38,762 nucleotides of DNA from Synechococcus sp. AG-670-B23 (GCA_003209165.1 QCSL01000017.1:1-38762), one strand, 5' to 3'; shown: positions 1 to 8,400, numbered from the stretch's first letter. The notes: generated by a model not told the origin, from the sequence alone. Translations and numbers: made by a program.

Positions 1-77
1 TGACAAGGGCAGCCATCTGCGCTTTAGGCGGCAATCGCTTCGAGCGGGCAGGCTGCCACTGGCATTGCTGTTTCGCT

Positions 78-482
78 TTGGTGCAGGCATCGGAAGCAAC
101 CACCCGTCACCAACTCCCGATTTGGTCAGGCCCAGACGGGAGCTGCAGCGGTGTTCTTGTGCTGCCCACAACAAGAGAGCTGGGAGACGAGTTGCGGATC
201 CTCAGATTTGTCGGCGATCTGAAGGCGCACTTCAGTGATCCACAGCTCCATCCCCTGCTCGAGAGAAGTTTCCCTGGTGTGGTCTGCTGCGATCCATCTG
301 AGATTCCAGCCAATGCCAAGCTCCCTTACATGGCAACCCAAAAGAGTTTGGCCTGTTGGTTTGGATCCGATGAACAACAGCTGCATGGCGTCTTCCGCCC
401 ACCGACAACACCAGGCACCTCAAGGGGCAGTCGCTGCAAGATTTGGAATAACCAGCACGAATCCGAGCACTGCGGTAGTTGA
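78..482 (+). pseudogene. possible remnant of a TPR-type glycosyltransferase, or unrecognised ORF
   Basis: This open frame of 134 codons has no confident family assignment. Residues about 24-75 read like the segment that follows the TPR array in TPR-linked glycosyltransferases: a hydrophobic strand (GVLVLP), then ELGDELRILRF, then a short helix, then a PLLERSFPGV step. In those proteins the corresponding pattern is a GLGD-x-x-x-F-x-RF motif followed by L-x-P-L-L and a PGV turn. The similarity stops around residue 95, and the last 40 residues look like out-of-frame sequence (RGSRCKIWNNQHESEHCGS). No TPRs and no C-terminal sugar-nucleotide domain are present in any frame nearby. It sits directly upstream of a clear pseudogene, so decay is plausible. 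The match is from memory of the family pattern and is weak. Confidence 0.28.
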
Positions 483-730
483 GTGATCAACGCATTCGCT
501 CCTCCCAACCGATCAACCAGATGCTCGATCTGGGGGATTTTCCGGAAAAGTGGCTGGCGGTCGTGGAGTCCACAAACCCTGCGTCGTGGATGGCGCATAG
601 TGAGGGGCATGATCCCAGCCCAGTAGGGAATCAGCTTGCAAAGCTCCTCGGTCAAGTGGACCGGCTGAGCGTGAGCAGCCCAAAGGCAAAGCGGAAACAA
701 TGCAGCCCCTTCCGGCTGTGATCCGCTGAG
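483..730. other. gene-poor stretch, probably decayed coding sequence
   Basis: Short open frames exist on both strands here, for example 479-721 on plus and the 5' part of 326-766 on minus, but none shows a recognisable motif, a plausible start with a ribosome binding site, or a domain-like composition. Because clear pseudogene sequence begins at about 730 and a doubtful fragment lies upstream, I read this as eroded coding DNA. No hairpin with a T-tract, tRNA or repeat was seen. Confidence 0.35.
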
Positions 731-1427
731 GTCCATGGCACTACCGCCTCTGGAGGGAGATCGCACGCTGGGGCTACGAGCAAGCGCTGCACAACCCTGC
801 GGTGGTATCAGCAGACGACGGCGTCCAAGCCCATCGGCAACTTTTGGAGTCGTATCAGCAGATCCGTCAGGAAACTCTGGAAGTGGCCCTCTCAGGACGC
901 CTACCCGCTAACCACAGCATCATGCAGCAACAGCGAACGCTGTATGAATTCGACCGCAAGATCTTGGGGATGCTGCCCTTGCGGGGCTATGGCTACAACT
1001 ACCCAGCCAATCAAGCGCTGATCCCTTCCCTGCGGAGCTTTCTCCAGCATCACCCCGACATTGTTTCAGCTGCAATAAAAATGTTTCCCCCCGATAAGGT
1101 TCTTCGGCCCGCAAAGGCCCCTTCAAAGGTGTTTGGAGAAATCACCTGCTTTTGTACGTGGAGGATTTTGGCGACGGCCACAGTTCATGCGAACTGAAGA
1201 TTGATGGTCAGAGCTACTACCTACAGGAAGGTGAAGGATTTCTCTGGGACGACACTTTCATGCACTCCGCCATCAATCGCTCCAGCCAGCCAAGGGTGGT
1301 ATTGCTGTTCGACGTCTTTCGCAAGGGCCAACCATTTTGGCTGATCGGCATGAGCTGGATCTTCTTATGGGTGGCCCAGATCTGGCAGCCCGTTCAGAAC
1401 ATGCGCGGGCGTGCAAGTCTGCAATGA
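730..1427 (+). pseudogene. frameshifted aspartyl/asparaginyl beta-hydroxylase (LpxO/AspH-like) pseudogene
   Basis: Two frames together rebuild one Fe(II)/2-oxoglutarate oxygenase of the aspartyl/asparaginyl beta-hydroxylase family. Frame one covers about 733-1110 (HYRLWREIARWGYEQ through FPPDKVLRP). Frame two runs from about 1113 to the stop at 1425-1427 (KGPFKGVWRNHLLLYVEDF, then GEGFLWDDTFMHSAINRS, then a hydrophobic tail that may be a membrane segment). The break is at about 1110-1113, and losing a single base there explains the frame change. In this family that position is the PHxGP motif carrying the first iron-binding histidine. Here the histidine codon is replaced by the damaged bases, while the second histidine (FMHSAINRS) survives. 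There is no start codon in the first frame after a stop at 727-729, so the N terminus is also missing. The final codons overlap the next gene's ATG (ATGA). The family call is strong and the loss of function is inferred. Confidence 0.82.
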
Positions 1428-1882
1428 AACAGACGCAAAACCTGATTCAGCAACTCGACCTAAAGCCCCACCCTGAGGGGGGCTGGTACCGCGAGTTGCA
1501 TCGCAGCCAAGACCGGGTTGAACGCAAAGACGGTGCCGAGCGATCTGCATTAACAGCAATTCTGTTTTTACTGCCCGCCGGTGCCGTCAGTTGCTGGCAT
1601 CGGGTAATCGGTGGTGACGAAGCCTGGACGCACATTGACGGGGCAACGCTGGAGCTCTTTCAGTGCCAGGCGGATGGCACAGGACTGCAACGTGATGCCT
1701 TGAATGCATCCAATCCTGTCCAGGTGGTTCCTGCCAACACCTGGCAGGCGGCACGAAGTCTGGGGAGCTACACCCTGGTGAGCTGTTGCGTGGGACCAGG
1801 GTTTGACTTCTTGGATTTCGAGATGGCCCGGCAGCAACCCGCGACAGAACGCCCGAAATTGCCCCATCCGGAGTTGATCTGA
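1424..1882 (+). CDS. cupin-5 (DUF985) family protein
   Basis: A 152-residue protein of the cupin_5/DUF985 family, small beta-barrel proteins of uncertain function. Features seen are the N-terminal LDLKPHPEGGWYRE signature (about residues 9-22), the core TAILFLLPAGAVSCWHRV with the histidine typical of the family, GGDEAWTHIDGATLELF, and the later VQVVPANTWQAAR and GPGFDFLDFEM strands. The length matches the usual 140-170 residues. I placed the start at the ATG at 1424 rather than an upstream in-frame GTG/ATG because the family signature begins nine residues later and the extension would run back into the beta-hydroxylase remnant. The ATG overlaps the stop of that remnant (ATGA), so the two were probably once co-translated. 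No enzyme activity can be assigned from sequence. Confidence 0.85.
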   Translation: MKQTQNLIQQLDLKPHPEGGWYRELHRSQDRVERKDGAERSALTAILFLLPAGAVSCWHRVIGGDEAWTHIDGATLELFQCQADGTGLQRDALNASNPVQVVPANTWQAARSLGSYTLVSCCVGPGFDFLDFEMARQQPATERPKLPHPELI

Positions 1883-1921
1883 ACCGATGGCTTCGTAGCC
1901 TCACCACATCGATCAATGGCC

Positions 1922-3016
1922 ATGGGCAGCAGCTTCGGCGACCTCTTCCGGATCAGCACCTTCGGTGAATCCCACGGTGGAGGGGTGGGTGTGATTGTTG
2001 AGGGCTGTCCACCACGGCTCAACCTCAGTGTCGCGTCAATTCAGGCCGAACTGGATCGACGCAAGCCAGGCCAAAGTCACATCACCACCCCGCGCAAGGA
2101 AGCGGATCAGGTGGAGATTCTTAGTGGCCTGCTGGATGGCGAAACCACGCTGGGCACCCCAATCGCCATGGTCGTGCGCAACAAGGACCAACGACCAGGG
2201 GATTACAAGGAATTGGCGGTCGCCTTTCGACCGTCCCATGCCGATGCCACTTACCAGGCGAAATACGGAATCCAGGCGCGTAGCGGTGGGGGGCGTGCAT
2301 CAGCGCGAGAAACCATCGGCCGTGTCGCTGCAGGTGCGATCGCCAAGCAGCTGCTGAAACAAGCAGCTGGGACTGAAATCCTGGCCTGGGTTAAGCGGAT
2401 TCACACCATCGAAGCCTCCGACATCGACCCGCAGGAGGTTCAGCTGAGCGATGTAGAAGCCAACATCGTGCGGTGTCCCGATCCAGAGATCGCCGAGCGG
2501 ATGATTGAGCGCATCGAAGCCATTGGCCGCGAAGGTGATTCCTGCGGCGGAGTGATCGAATGCGTGGTGCGCCATCCCTCGATTGGCCTGGGCATGCCAG
2601 TGTTCGACAAGCTCGAAGCCGACCTCGCCAAAGCAGTGATGTCGTTACCGGCCACCAAGGGATTCGAAATTGGGTCCGGTTTCGATGGCACTCTGCTGAA
2701 AGGCAGTGAGCACAACGATGCCTTTCTGCCGAGTGACGATGGTCGACTGAAGACCGCCACCAACAACTCCGGAGGCATCCAAGGGGGAATCAGCAACGGC
2801 GAGCCGATTGTGATCCGGGTGGCTTTCAAACCTACAGCCACGATCCGCAAAGAGCAGCAGACCATCGATTCCGATGGCAAGGCCACCACACTTGCCGGGA
2901 AAGGACGGCACGACCCATGCGTTCTGCCGCGGGCCGTGCCAATGGTGGAGGCGATGGTGGCGCTCGTTCTGGCTGATCACATGCTGAGGCAGCAGGGGCA
3001 ATGCAGCCTTTGGTGA
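1922..3016 (+). CDS. aroC: chorismate synthase
   Basis: Chorismate synthase converts 5-enolpyruvylshikimate-3-phosphate to chorismate using reduced FMN, the last common step of aromatic amino acid, folate and quinone synthesis. The 364-residue length is normal. Family signatures are visible: [19 protein letters not shown] near the N terminus, then [14 protein letters not shown] and the [12 protein letters not shown] segment, and GFEIGSGF and [16 protein letters not shown] in the C-terminal half, which shape the FMN and substrate site. The frame opens at an ATG at 1916, but the second ATG (1922), giving MGSSFGDLF, matches the usual family start and is preferred. It ends 19 bases before a convergently transcribed small gene. 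Confidence 0.97.
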   Translation: MGSSFGDLFRISTFGESHGGGVGVIVEGCPPRLNLSVASIQAELDRRKPGQSHITTPRKEADQVEILSGLLDGETTLGTPIAMVVRNKDQRPGDYKELAVAFRPSHADATYQAKYGIQARSGGGRASARETIGRVAAGAIAKQLLKQAAGTEILAWVKRIHTIEASDIDPQEVQLSDVEANIVRCPDPEIAERMIERIEAIGREGDSCGGVIECVVRHPSIGLGMPVFDKLEADLAKAVMSLPATKGFEIGSGFDGTLLKGSEHNDAFLPSDDGRLKTATNNSGGIQGGISNGEPIVIRVAFKPTATIRKEQQTIDSDGKATTLAGKGRHDPCVLPRAVPMVEAMVALVLADHMLRQQGQCSLW

Positions 3017-3035
3017 AAACCACCCTCAGGTCAGC

Positions 3036-3503
3036 TCAAACGGAGCCCACCGCTGAACTGCCGTTAGAGCTGAGCGCGACTGCGAGCGCCTTCGTCTTTG
3101 CTGCGCTCCGGGTCCGTGTGCGGCGAGCAGGCTTTTTGCTGGCTTGACTCTTGGCTGAGGCTGGCTTCTTGGCAGCCATCGTTTTCTTCACCGTCCGACG
3201 GGCACGACCGGTTGTTCCACGGCTTCTATGACTCAATACCAGCGCCCACTCCTCATCACTGAGGGTGGAGGGCTTGCTGCCATGGGCATAGGAGAGCTTG
3301 GCCGCCTTCTCGATGTCCTTGATCAGATTCATCCAGGACGTAGCGAAGCGCTTGTCTGACTGAGATTTCGCACCGCTTTCAACCAGGGTCTCCACAACCC
3401 CTGCAGCCGAAACCTTCTTACGACGGCGATTAAAGATCTCCTTCTGAAGCTGAGCGATCAGGGCATCGGCCTTGTCGCTGAGCTTGATCGTGAGCTGCGA
3501 CAT
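3036..3503 (-). CDS. small basic protein with histone-H1-like lysine/alanine tail
   Basis: A 155-residue protein of unknown function. Residues 1-50 (SQLTIKLSDKADALIAQLQ through AAGVVETLVESG) look like a short folded helical or ribbon-helix-helix-sized domain. Residues 50-95 form an acidic/basic helical middle with KDIEKAAKLSYAHG and SDEEWALVLSHRSRG. From about residue 100 the chain becomes a low-complexity, strongly basic tail with repeated KKPA, AKS and ARRTRTRSAAK units, resembling the tails of bacterial histone-H1-like nucleoid proteins. There is no signal peptide or membrane helix. The ATG at 3503 is the only good start. It converges on aroC and follows eda on the same strand with a 62-base gap. 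DNA or RNA binding is an inference from composition only. Confidence 0.75.
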   Translation of the reverse strand: MSQLTIKLSDKADALIAQLQKEIFNRRRKKVSAAGVVETLVESGAKSQSDKRFATSWMNLIKDIEKAAKLSYAHGSKPSTLSDEEWALVLSHRSRGTTGRARRTVKKTMAAKKPASAKSQASKKPARRTRTRSAAKTKALAVALSSNGSSAVGSV

Positions 3504-3558
3504 GACGCAGTTGGATAGCTATCTCATCTGTAGCATCTTGGACGCACGACGACCAGTC

Positions 3559-3605
3559 GTTGATATCAACCCTGGCTTGTCGATTGGCGCAGCCAATCGA
3601 CAAGC
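3559..3605. repeat. palindrome plus 14-bp hairpin at the 3' end of eda
   Basis: Two inverted repeats sit side by side. Bases 3559-3570 are a perfect 12-bp palindrome (GTTGATATCAAC) that contains the eda stop codon. Bases 3575-3588 and 3592-3605 form a perfect 14-bp stem with a 3-base loop, inside the last codons of eda (LVDWLRQSTS). In the direction of eda there is no T-run after the stem, so it is not a classic intrinsic terminator, but it may stabilise the transcript end or stall polymerase before the downstream small gene. Confidence 0.7.
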
Positions 3606-4267
3606 GCTTGGAGGGCGGGCGGCGAGCCCACCACCCTGCGGCCCAAGGCCACGGCGCCATGCCCAGCCTCCAGCCAGGTAGGGATGTCGCTCACCTCGAG
3701 TCCACCAGCTGCGATCACGAAGGGCAAGGGCCCGAGAGGTGCATGCAAGCGGCTCCAGTAGCCAGGTCCAAGGCTGGCAGCAGGGAACAGCTTGACGACA
3801 CGACATCCAAACCGCATCGCCTGATGCACCTCCGTGGGGCTGAAGACCCCAGGCACCAACAAGACCCCAAGCGCCCTGGCCTGCTCCACAAGTTCCGGAC
3901 ACCAACAAGGCGCCGTGGCATAGCTGAGATCCAACCGCGAAAGATCGTTGAGGGCCTTGGAGGCCGTCACCGAGGCCACACCCAGATTCAGGCCAGGGCA
4001 ATGGTCCTGAACCCGTTGCATGAACGCCATCCAACCCGGCTGGTCAAGCCAGGCAACCTCGAGATGGCGCAGTCCTGCTGCATGAAGCTGCTGCACTCGC
4101 TCCAACTCACCAGAACCGGAACCTGAAGCCGCGAGGTCGTCGAGCTCAGGCCGAATGACCAACAAAAGAGGCTGATGCCGCAAGGACGCCACCAAGAGCT
4201 CCTGCCGCACCAGCCAAGGGTTGGAAGATGAATAGAAATCAGACGTATTCAGCGACCCGGACGTCAC
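3566..4267 (-). CDS. eda: KDPG aldolase (2-dehydro-3-deoxy-phosphogluconate aldolase)
   Basis: This aldolase cleaves 2-keto-3-deoxy-6-phosphogluconate into pyruvate and glyceraldehyde-3-phosphate in the Entner-Doudoroff route. The TIM-barrel landmarks are present: LLLVIRP on strand one, GLRHLEVAWLD with the catalytic glutamate, the GVLLVPGVFSPTEV loop, CRVVKLFPAASLGP with the Schiff-base lysine, and FVIAAGGLEV near the phosphate site. The start is uncertain. The longest frame begins at a GTG at 4267 and would overlap the ftsH stop by 29 bases, giving 233 residues. GTG codons at 4210 and 4192 give 214 and 208 residues, closer to the roughly 210 usual for the family, and 4192 has an AGGAG six bases upstream, so the shorter forms are likelier. 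It follows ftsH on the same strand. Confidence 0.9.
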   Translation of the reverse strand: MTSGSLNTSDFYSSSNPWLVRQELLVASLRHQPLLLVIRPELDDLAASGSGSGELERVQQLHAAGLRHLEVAWLDQPGWMAFMQRVQDHCPGLNLGVASVTASKALNDLSRLDLSYATAPCWCPELVEQARALGVLLVPGVFSPTEVHQAMRFGCRVVKLFPAASLGPGYWSRLHAPLGPLPFVIAAGGLEVSDIPTWLEAGHGAVALGRRVVGSPPALQALVDWLRQSTSQG

Positions 4268-6089
4268 GTTTGATCAGCAGCTCCTGAAGCTCTTCAGCAT
4301 CAACAGTCTCCTGCTCGACGAGCATCTCCGCCAATTCATCTAGAACTGCTCTGTTGTCGACAAGAACCTTGGTGGCGCGTTTGTAGGCCACATCTACCAA
4401 TTCTGAAACCTCTTTGTCGATCATCGCGGCGGTTTCCTCAGAGAAGTCACGCTCCGCGGCAATGTCGCGGCCAAGGAACATGCCACCCTGCGCACGCCCA
4501 AGAGCAACGGGCCCCAGCTCGTCGCTCATGCCGAAGCGAGTAATCATCTGTCGCGCCGTCGAAGCAACCTGCTGAAGATCGTTGGAGGCACCTGTGGTGA
4601 CCTCGTCTTCTCCGTAGACAATCTCTTCAGCCACGCGACCTCCTAGGGCAACAGCCATCTGGTTCTGGAGGTAAGCCCTTGAATACAGGCCCGACTCCAT
4701 ACGCTCCTCACTGGGAGTGAAGAAGGTCAGACCGCCGGCGTTACCGCGGGGAATGATGGAGATCTTTTGAACCGGGTCATAGTCGGGCATCAGGGCACCC
4801 ACGAGCGCATGACCAGCTTCGTGATAAGCGACCAAACGTGCGCGACGCTCGCTCATCACTCGGTCCTTCTTCTCAGGACCAGCCATGACACGCTCAATGG
4901 CATCACTGATCTCATCGTTGCTTACTTCGGTGAGTTCGCGACGAGCCGCAAGGATGGCTGCTTCGTTGAGAAGGTTCGCTAGATCAGCACCGGTGTAGCC
5001 AGGTGTCCGACGAGCAACCTTGTCAAGATCAACGTCTTTTGCCAGGGTCTTGCCGCGGGCGTGGACACCGAGGATTTGTAGGCGTCCGGAATAGTCGGGG
5101 CGATCAACGGTGACCTGACGGTCGAAACGTCCCGGGCGCATCAAAGCGGCATCGAGCACGTCCGGGCGGTTTGTGGCCGCCACGATGATGATGCCGGTAT
5201 TGCCCTCGAAGCCATCCATCTCAGTCAGGAGCTGATTCAGCGTCTGTTCCCGCTCGTCATTGCCACCGCCAAGGCCTGCGCCCCGTTGACGACCAACAGC
5301 GTCGATCTCATCGATGAAGACGATGCAAGGAGCATTTTTCTTGGCTTGCTCGAACAGGTCGCGGACACGGCTAGCACCAACGCCAACAAACATTTCAACG
5401 AACTCAGAACCGGAGATCGAGAAGAAGGGAACACCTGCTTCACCTGCCACTGCCTTGGCGAGCAAGGTTTTGCCTGTACCGGGAGGCCCCACAAGCAGAA
5501 CACCTTTGGGGATCTTGGCGCCAACGGCGGTAAAGCGATCTGGATTCTTGAGGAAGTCGACAACTTCGGTCAGCTCAAGCTTCGCTCCTTCAATGCCGGC
5601 CACGTCGGTGAAGGTCACCTGGGTGGAGGGCTCCATCTGAACCCGCGCCTTGCTCTTGCCAAACTGCATGGCAGGGTTGCCACCTCCCCCGCCTTGGGCG
5701 CGCCGGAAGAGGAAGAACAAACCACCAAGTAGGAGGATCGGGAAGATCAAACTTCCAGCAGCCTGTTGCCACCCGGGGGTCTGACGGGAGGGCTGCACAG
5801 CAATATCAACGCTGTGTTCAGTCAGCAGACCGAGAAGCTCACGATCGGGCGCAAGATTGACCTGGGCACGACGGCCGTCGTTTTCGACCACCTGGGCCGT
5901 GCCCTGGTCAGGAGAAATCAGCACACGGCTGATTTGGTCATCCCTCACCGCCTCAACGAACTCGCTGTAGCGGATGGTGTTCACCTGGGGCTGGCTGCCG
6001 CCACCACCACCAATGAACGCTGGTGCAATCACAACGATCGCCAAGACCAGAAGGGCCCCGAGACCGATATTTCGCCAACGCTTGTTCAC
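4239..6089 (-). CDS. ftsH: thylakoid membrane AAA+ zinc protease FtsH (FtsH3 type)
   Basis: FtsH is a membrane-anchored hexameric ATP-dependent metalloprotease. In cyanobacteria the FtsH2/FtsH3 heterocomplex removes photodamaged D1 during photosystem II repair. In this 616-residue protein there is a TM helix at about 8-27, a periplasmic/lumenal domain, and a second TM at about 110-128 ([19 protein letters not shown]). The AAA+ module follows, with Walker A GPPGTGKT, Walker B IVFIDEID, and the second region of homology [20 protein letters not shown], then the zinc motif HEAGH. The [14 protein letters not shown] segment and a short C terminus ending RVAEYV fit FtsH3 (Synechocystis slr1604) better than FtsH2, judged from memory. 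The start is a GTG at 6089. It lies 44 bases downstream of sat and is followed by eda on the same strand. Confidence 0.96.
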   Translation of the reverse strand: MNKRWRNIGLGALLVLAIVVIAPAFIGGGGGSQPQVNTIRYSEFVEAVRDDQISRVLISPDQGTAQVVENDGRRAQVNLAPDRELLGLLTEHSVDIAVQPSRQTPGWQQAAGSLIFPILLLGGLFFLFRRAQGGGGGNPAMQFGKSKARVQMEPSTQVTFTDVAGIEGAKLELTEVVDFLKNPDRFTAVGAKIPKGVLLVGPPGTGKTLLAKAVAGEAGVPFFSISGSEFVEMFVGVGASRVRDLFEQAKKNAPCIVFIDEIDAVGRQRGAGLGGGNDEREQTLNQLLTEMDGFEGNTGIIIVAATNRPDVLDAALMRPGRFDRQVTVDRPDYSGRLQILGVHARGKTLAKDVDLDKVARRTPGYTGADLANLLNEAAILAARRELTEVSNDEISDAIERVMAGPEKKDRVMSERRARLVAYHEAGHALVGALMPDYDPVQKISIIPRGNAGGLTFFTPSEERMESGLYSRAYLQNQMAVALGGRVAEEIVYGEDEVTTGASNDLQQVASTARQMITRFGMSDELGPVALGRAQGGMFLGRDIAAERDFSEETAAMIDKEVSELVDVAYKRATKVLVDNRAVLDELAEMLVEQETVDAEELQELLIKRDVRVAEYV

Positions 6090-6133
6090 AGGTCGCCTAG
6101 CAGATGAAGGAATGTTAAACCGGTTCTCACTCT

Positions 6134-7306
6134 TCAGGCGGCGCGGAGCACCTCAACCACGCTCTTAAAGGCGAACCACTCAGGAATCTCCTCGCCGCCG
6201 CGCAGCATTTTGCGGAACTGGGTACCGCTGAGCTTCTTCACGTGCAGGCCGCGGGCTTGAGCGTGCTCCGCCGTCACATACCCCTCTTCCTGGGTGTAAA
6301 CGAGGTTTAGAGAAGGAACCGTTTCCATAGTGAGCTCGGGAGCACACTTCTTGGCGAAGTTCTGCGCGTCGTAAGGGCCGTAGAAGTCGTCACCGGTCAG
6401 AGACGATTTGCAACCGGCCATATCGCGGCCAATGATGAAATGCGTGCATCCGTAGTTCCGGCGGATGATCATGTGCTGGAGCGCTTCACGGGGACCTGCC
6501 ATGTGCATCGCGTAGGGAAGATAGGCCCAACGAATGCTGTCGTTGTTCACCTCGGCCGCAAGACGCTCGTAGGTCTGGAAGCGAACCGAACCAGGGATGT
6601 CGTCCTGCTGGGTGGGACCACAGGTGGGATGAACGAGCACCACAGCGTTGTCACTCACGTTCTGTGCATGCAGGGCACGAGTGAACAATTCGTAGTGAGC
6701 GCGGTGGATGGGGTTACGGCACTGGAACGCCACCACGTCCTCACCTTCAGGCAGGCCTGCGCGAACTTCTGCCGGAGTCTTGCAGGGGAACACCCGCTCG
6801 GGCAGCGCAAGGCCCTTGAGGCTTCCACCGAGGTAGTAGCGCTTGCGCTCCATCGTGATCATCCGAACCGCAGGGTGCTCGATGGAGGTGGTGCCATAGC
6901 AGCCCTTGGCCTCAGCCACCTTGTTGGGCTCCCACTTGTCCTCAACCTCGAGCACTGCCAGTTCCTGGCCCTTGTAGGTGAGCAGCAGCTTGTCGCCAAC
7001 CACAACATCATCGCGATCGGTGTCCATCACGATCGGCAGGCCAAACAGCTGCCCCGTGGCCAGACGATGGCCACTCACCACAGCGTTGTAGTCCTCCTGG
7101 TGCATGAAGCCACGCAAGGGTGAGAAGCCACCAACGCACAGCAGCTCCACATCACAGGCATTGCGATCAGAGCATTCGATCGTATTGGTTGCGGTGCCTT
7201 TGACAGCGGCACGCTCCGCGTCGGCCACCATCAGATCGACCAGCGTTCCGCCATAGGGAGCAATCACACCGGATCGCTGGGCGGGAGCGGAAGCACTGGC
7301 GGTCAT
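6134..7306 (-). CDS. sat: sulfate adenylyltransferase (ATP sulfurylase)
   Basis: ATP sulfurylase makes adenosine 5'-phosphosulfate from ATP and sulfate, the first step of assimilatory sulfate reduction. The 390-residue protein has the single-subunit (Sat/Met3) architecture: an N-terminal PUA-like domain with GGFSPLRGFM, then the catalytic nucleotidyltransferase domain with FQCRNPIHRAHYELF (the QxRNPxHxxH motif), HPTCGPTQQDDIPGSVR, a GRDMAG loop and YVTAEHAQARG near the end. No APS kinase domain is fused. The ATG at 7306 gives the expected length. It is the first gene of a minus-strand run with ftsH and eda downstream, and the psbO terminator region lies just upstream, so it probably has its own promoter within 7307-7368. 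Confidence 0.97.
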   Translation of the reverse strand: MTASASAPAQRSGVIAPYGGTLVDLMVADAERAAVKGTATNTIECSDRNACDVELLCVGGFSPLRGFMHQEDYNAVVSGHRLATGQLFGLPIVMDTDRDDVVVGDKLLLTYKGQELAVLEVEDKWEPNKVAEAKGCYGTTSIEHPAVRMITMERKRYYLGGSLKGLALPERVFPCKTPAEVRAGLPEGEDVVAFQCRNPIHRAHYELFTRALHAQNVSDNAVVLVHPTCGPTQQDDIPGSVRFQTYERLAAEVNNDSIRWAYLPYAMHMAGPREALQHMIIRRNYGCTHFIIGRDMAGCKSSLTGDDFYGPYDAQNFAKKCAPELTMETVPSLNLVYTQEEGYVTAEHAQARGLHVKKLSGTQFRKMLRGGEEIPEWFAFKSVVEVLRAA

Positions 7307-7368
7307 GACTTCAAAGAAAGATCGGGCGATTCTCCCAGATCGCCAGAGGATTGCAACGGGTCATCAAA

Positions 7369-7387
7369 AAGGGGGCCTAAGCCCCCT
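7369..7387 (-). terminator. intrinsic terminator of psbO
   Basis: A stem of GGGGGC/GCCCCC (7371-7376 and 7381-7386) extended by an A-T pair, with a 4-base loop, is followed on the minus strand by five Ts. It lies 27 bases after the psbO stop codon, which is the expected place and orientation for an intrinsic terminator ending a strongly expressed photosystem gene before sat. Confidence 0.82.
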
Positions 7388-7413
7388 GTTGCAACCTGTC
7401 GTGGTGAGCCTGA

Positions 7414-8244
7414 TCAGGCTTCTTCTAGGCGGCCGTAGAGATCGCCAGTGATCTTGATGTCAACCACTTCACGACCACCCATGTCGGAGTCGGAAGGTTG
7501 GATGGCGCTGAACACTCCAGCGAATTCACCGGTTTCAGGATCCACTTTGGTGATGGAGAGGCTCATGGTTCCCACGCCATCGATGTAGCGCTTGTTGTTG
7601 TCCTTCTCGAGCTGCTCGTCATCACCTCCGAGTGCCACAAGACCCTGGGCGTACTGAACACCTGTTGTCAGAGCGCGACCCTTGGGATCGATGAAGTTGC
7701 TGGTGCGGTAGCTGGGGGTTCGATAAGTGCCCTCGAAGTCGGTGCTGGTGGTCAAAGCCGACCCATCAGCAGTTGCATTGAGTGACTTACTGGAGAAGGT
7801 GAAGGGGAACTCTTCGCCACCCGGCACGAGAACGGTGATCGGCTGGAAATCGATGCCACCTTTCTCCTGGAATTGCAGTCCAGATTCCGTCACTTTCAGA
7901 TCTCCAAAGACGGAGTCGAGGCTGGAGGTGTAACGCGTCAGGATTTTGCCCTCAACGAACTCAGCCTGCTGACGAATGTTCTTGGGCTCTTCCTTGGCAT
8001 AAACCTGTAAAGGGTGCATACAGATTTCGCGGAGTTCGTAGCTGCCACCAGCAGTCAGAGGAATCGAGCCACGAGCTGAGTCCCCGATCGTGGGGCAGTC
8101 ATTGGCTTTGCCGGTGTTGTGAATGTCGTCGTAGGTCACGTTGGATCCACCACGCTGAATAGCTTCACTGTCGCCGCTGCAGGCCGTAGTGAAGAACGCG
8201 AGGCAGAGCGCCAGCACTACGGCCAGCAGAGGACGAATGCGCAT
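7414..8244 (-). CDS. psbO: photosystem II manganese-stabilising extrinsic protein
   Basis: PsbO binds the lumenal face of photosystem II and stabilises the Mn4CaO5 oxygen-evolving cluster. From the ATG at 8244 the precursor has 276 residues. It has a signal peptide (RIRPLLAVVLALCLAFFTTAC), then SNVTYDDIHNTGKANDCPTI and SYELREICMHP carrying the two conserved disulfide cysteines, KGGIDFQPITVLVPGGEEFPF, and the C-terminal VDIKITGDLYGRLE. Twelve more bases upstream are open but begin with TTG, so the ATG is preferred. The signal peptide ends in TTAC-SG, closer to a lipobox than to an Ala-X-Ala site (see findings). It has its own promoter region and a clear terminator, so it is probably monocistronic. 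Confidence 0.97.
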   Translation of the reverse strand: MRIRPLLAVVLALCLAFFTTACSGDSEAIQRGGSNVTYDDIHNTGKANDCPTIGDSARGSIPLTAGGSYELREICMHPLQVYAKEEPKNIRQQAEFVEGKILTRYTSSLDSVFGDLKVTESGLQFQEKGGIDFQPITVLVPGGEEFPFTFSSKSLNATADGSALTTSTDFEGTYRTPSYRTSNFIDPKGRALTTGVQYAQGLVALGGDDEQLEKDNNKRYIDGVGTMSLSITKVDPETGEFAGVFSAIQPSDSDMGGREVVDIKITGDLYGRLEEA

Positions 8245-8297
8245 GGAAAGAGCCAATCGGCTGAACGCTAAAGGGGACGGAATGCCGTCAGATCTGG

Positions 8298-8324
8298 ATC
8301 TTACAGGGCGAAAAATGATGTCAG
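8298..8324 (-). promoter_or_regulatory. candidate psbO promoter
   Basis: Reading the minus strand, CTGACA (8324-8319) is followed after 15 bases by TAAGAT (8303-8298), a reasonable -35/-10 pair with a slightly short spacer. It lies about 54 bases upstream of the psbO ATG. This is pattern matching only, and no start site is known. Confidence 0.35.
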
Positions 8325-8400
8325 GGCTAGCCTTTTGCAGCTCTCAACAACTTGTCGAAAGCACGTGACATCAAACGATCCCGATTCGACCCAAGCTCGA

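Noticed and set aside
326..766. 146-codon minus-strand frame across the left-edge region
   Set aside because: No motif, cysteine-rich random composition, and it overlaps pseudogene sequence on the other strand.
6440..7123. 227-codon frame antisense to sat
   Set aside because: Composition is a mirror of the sat codons and there is no domain or start signal.
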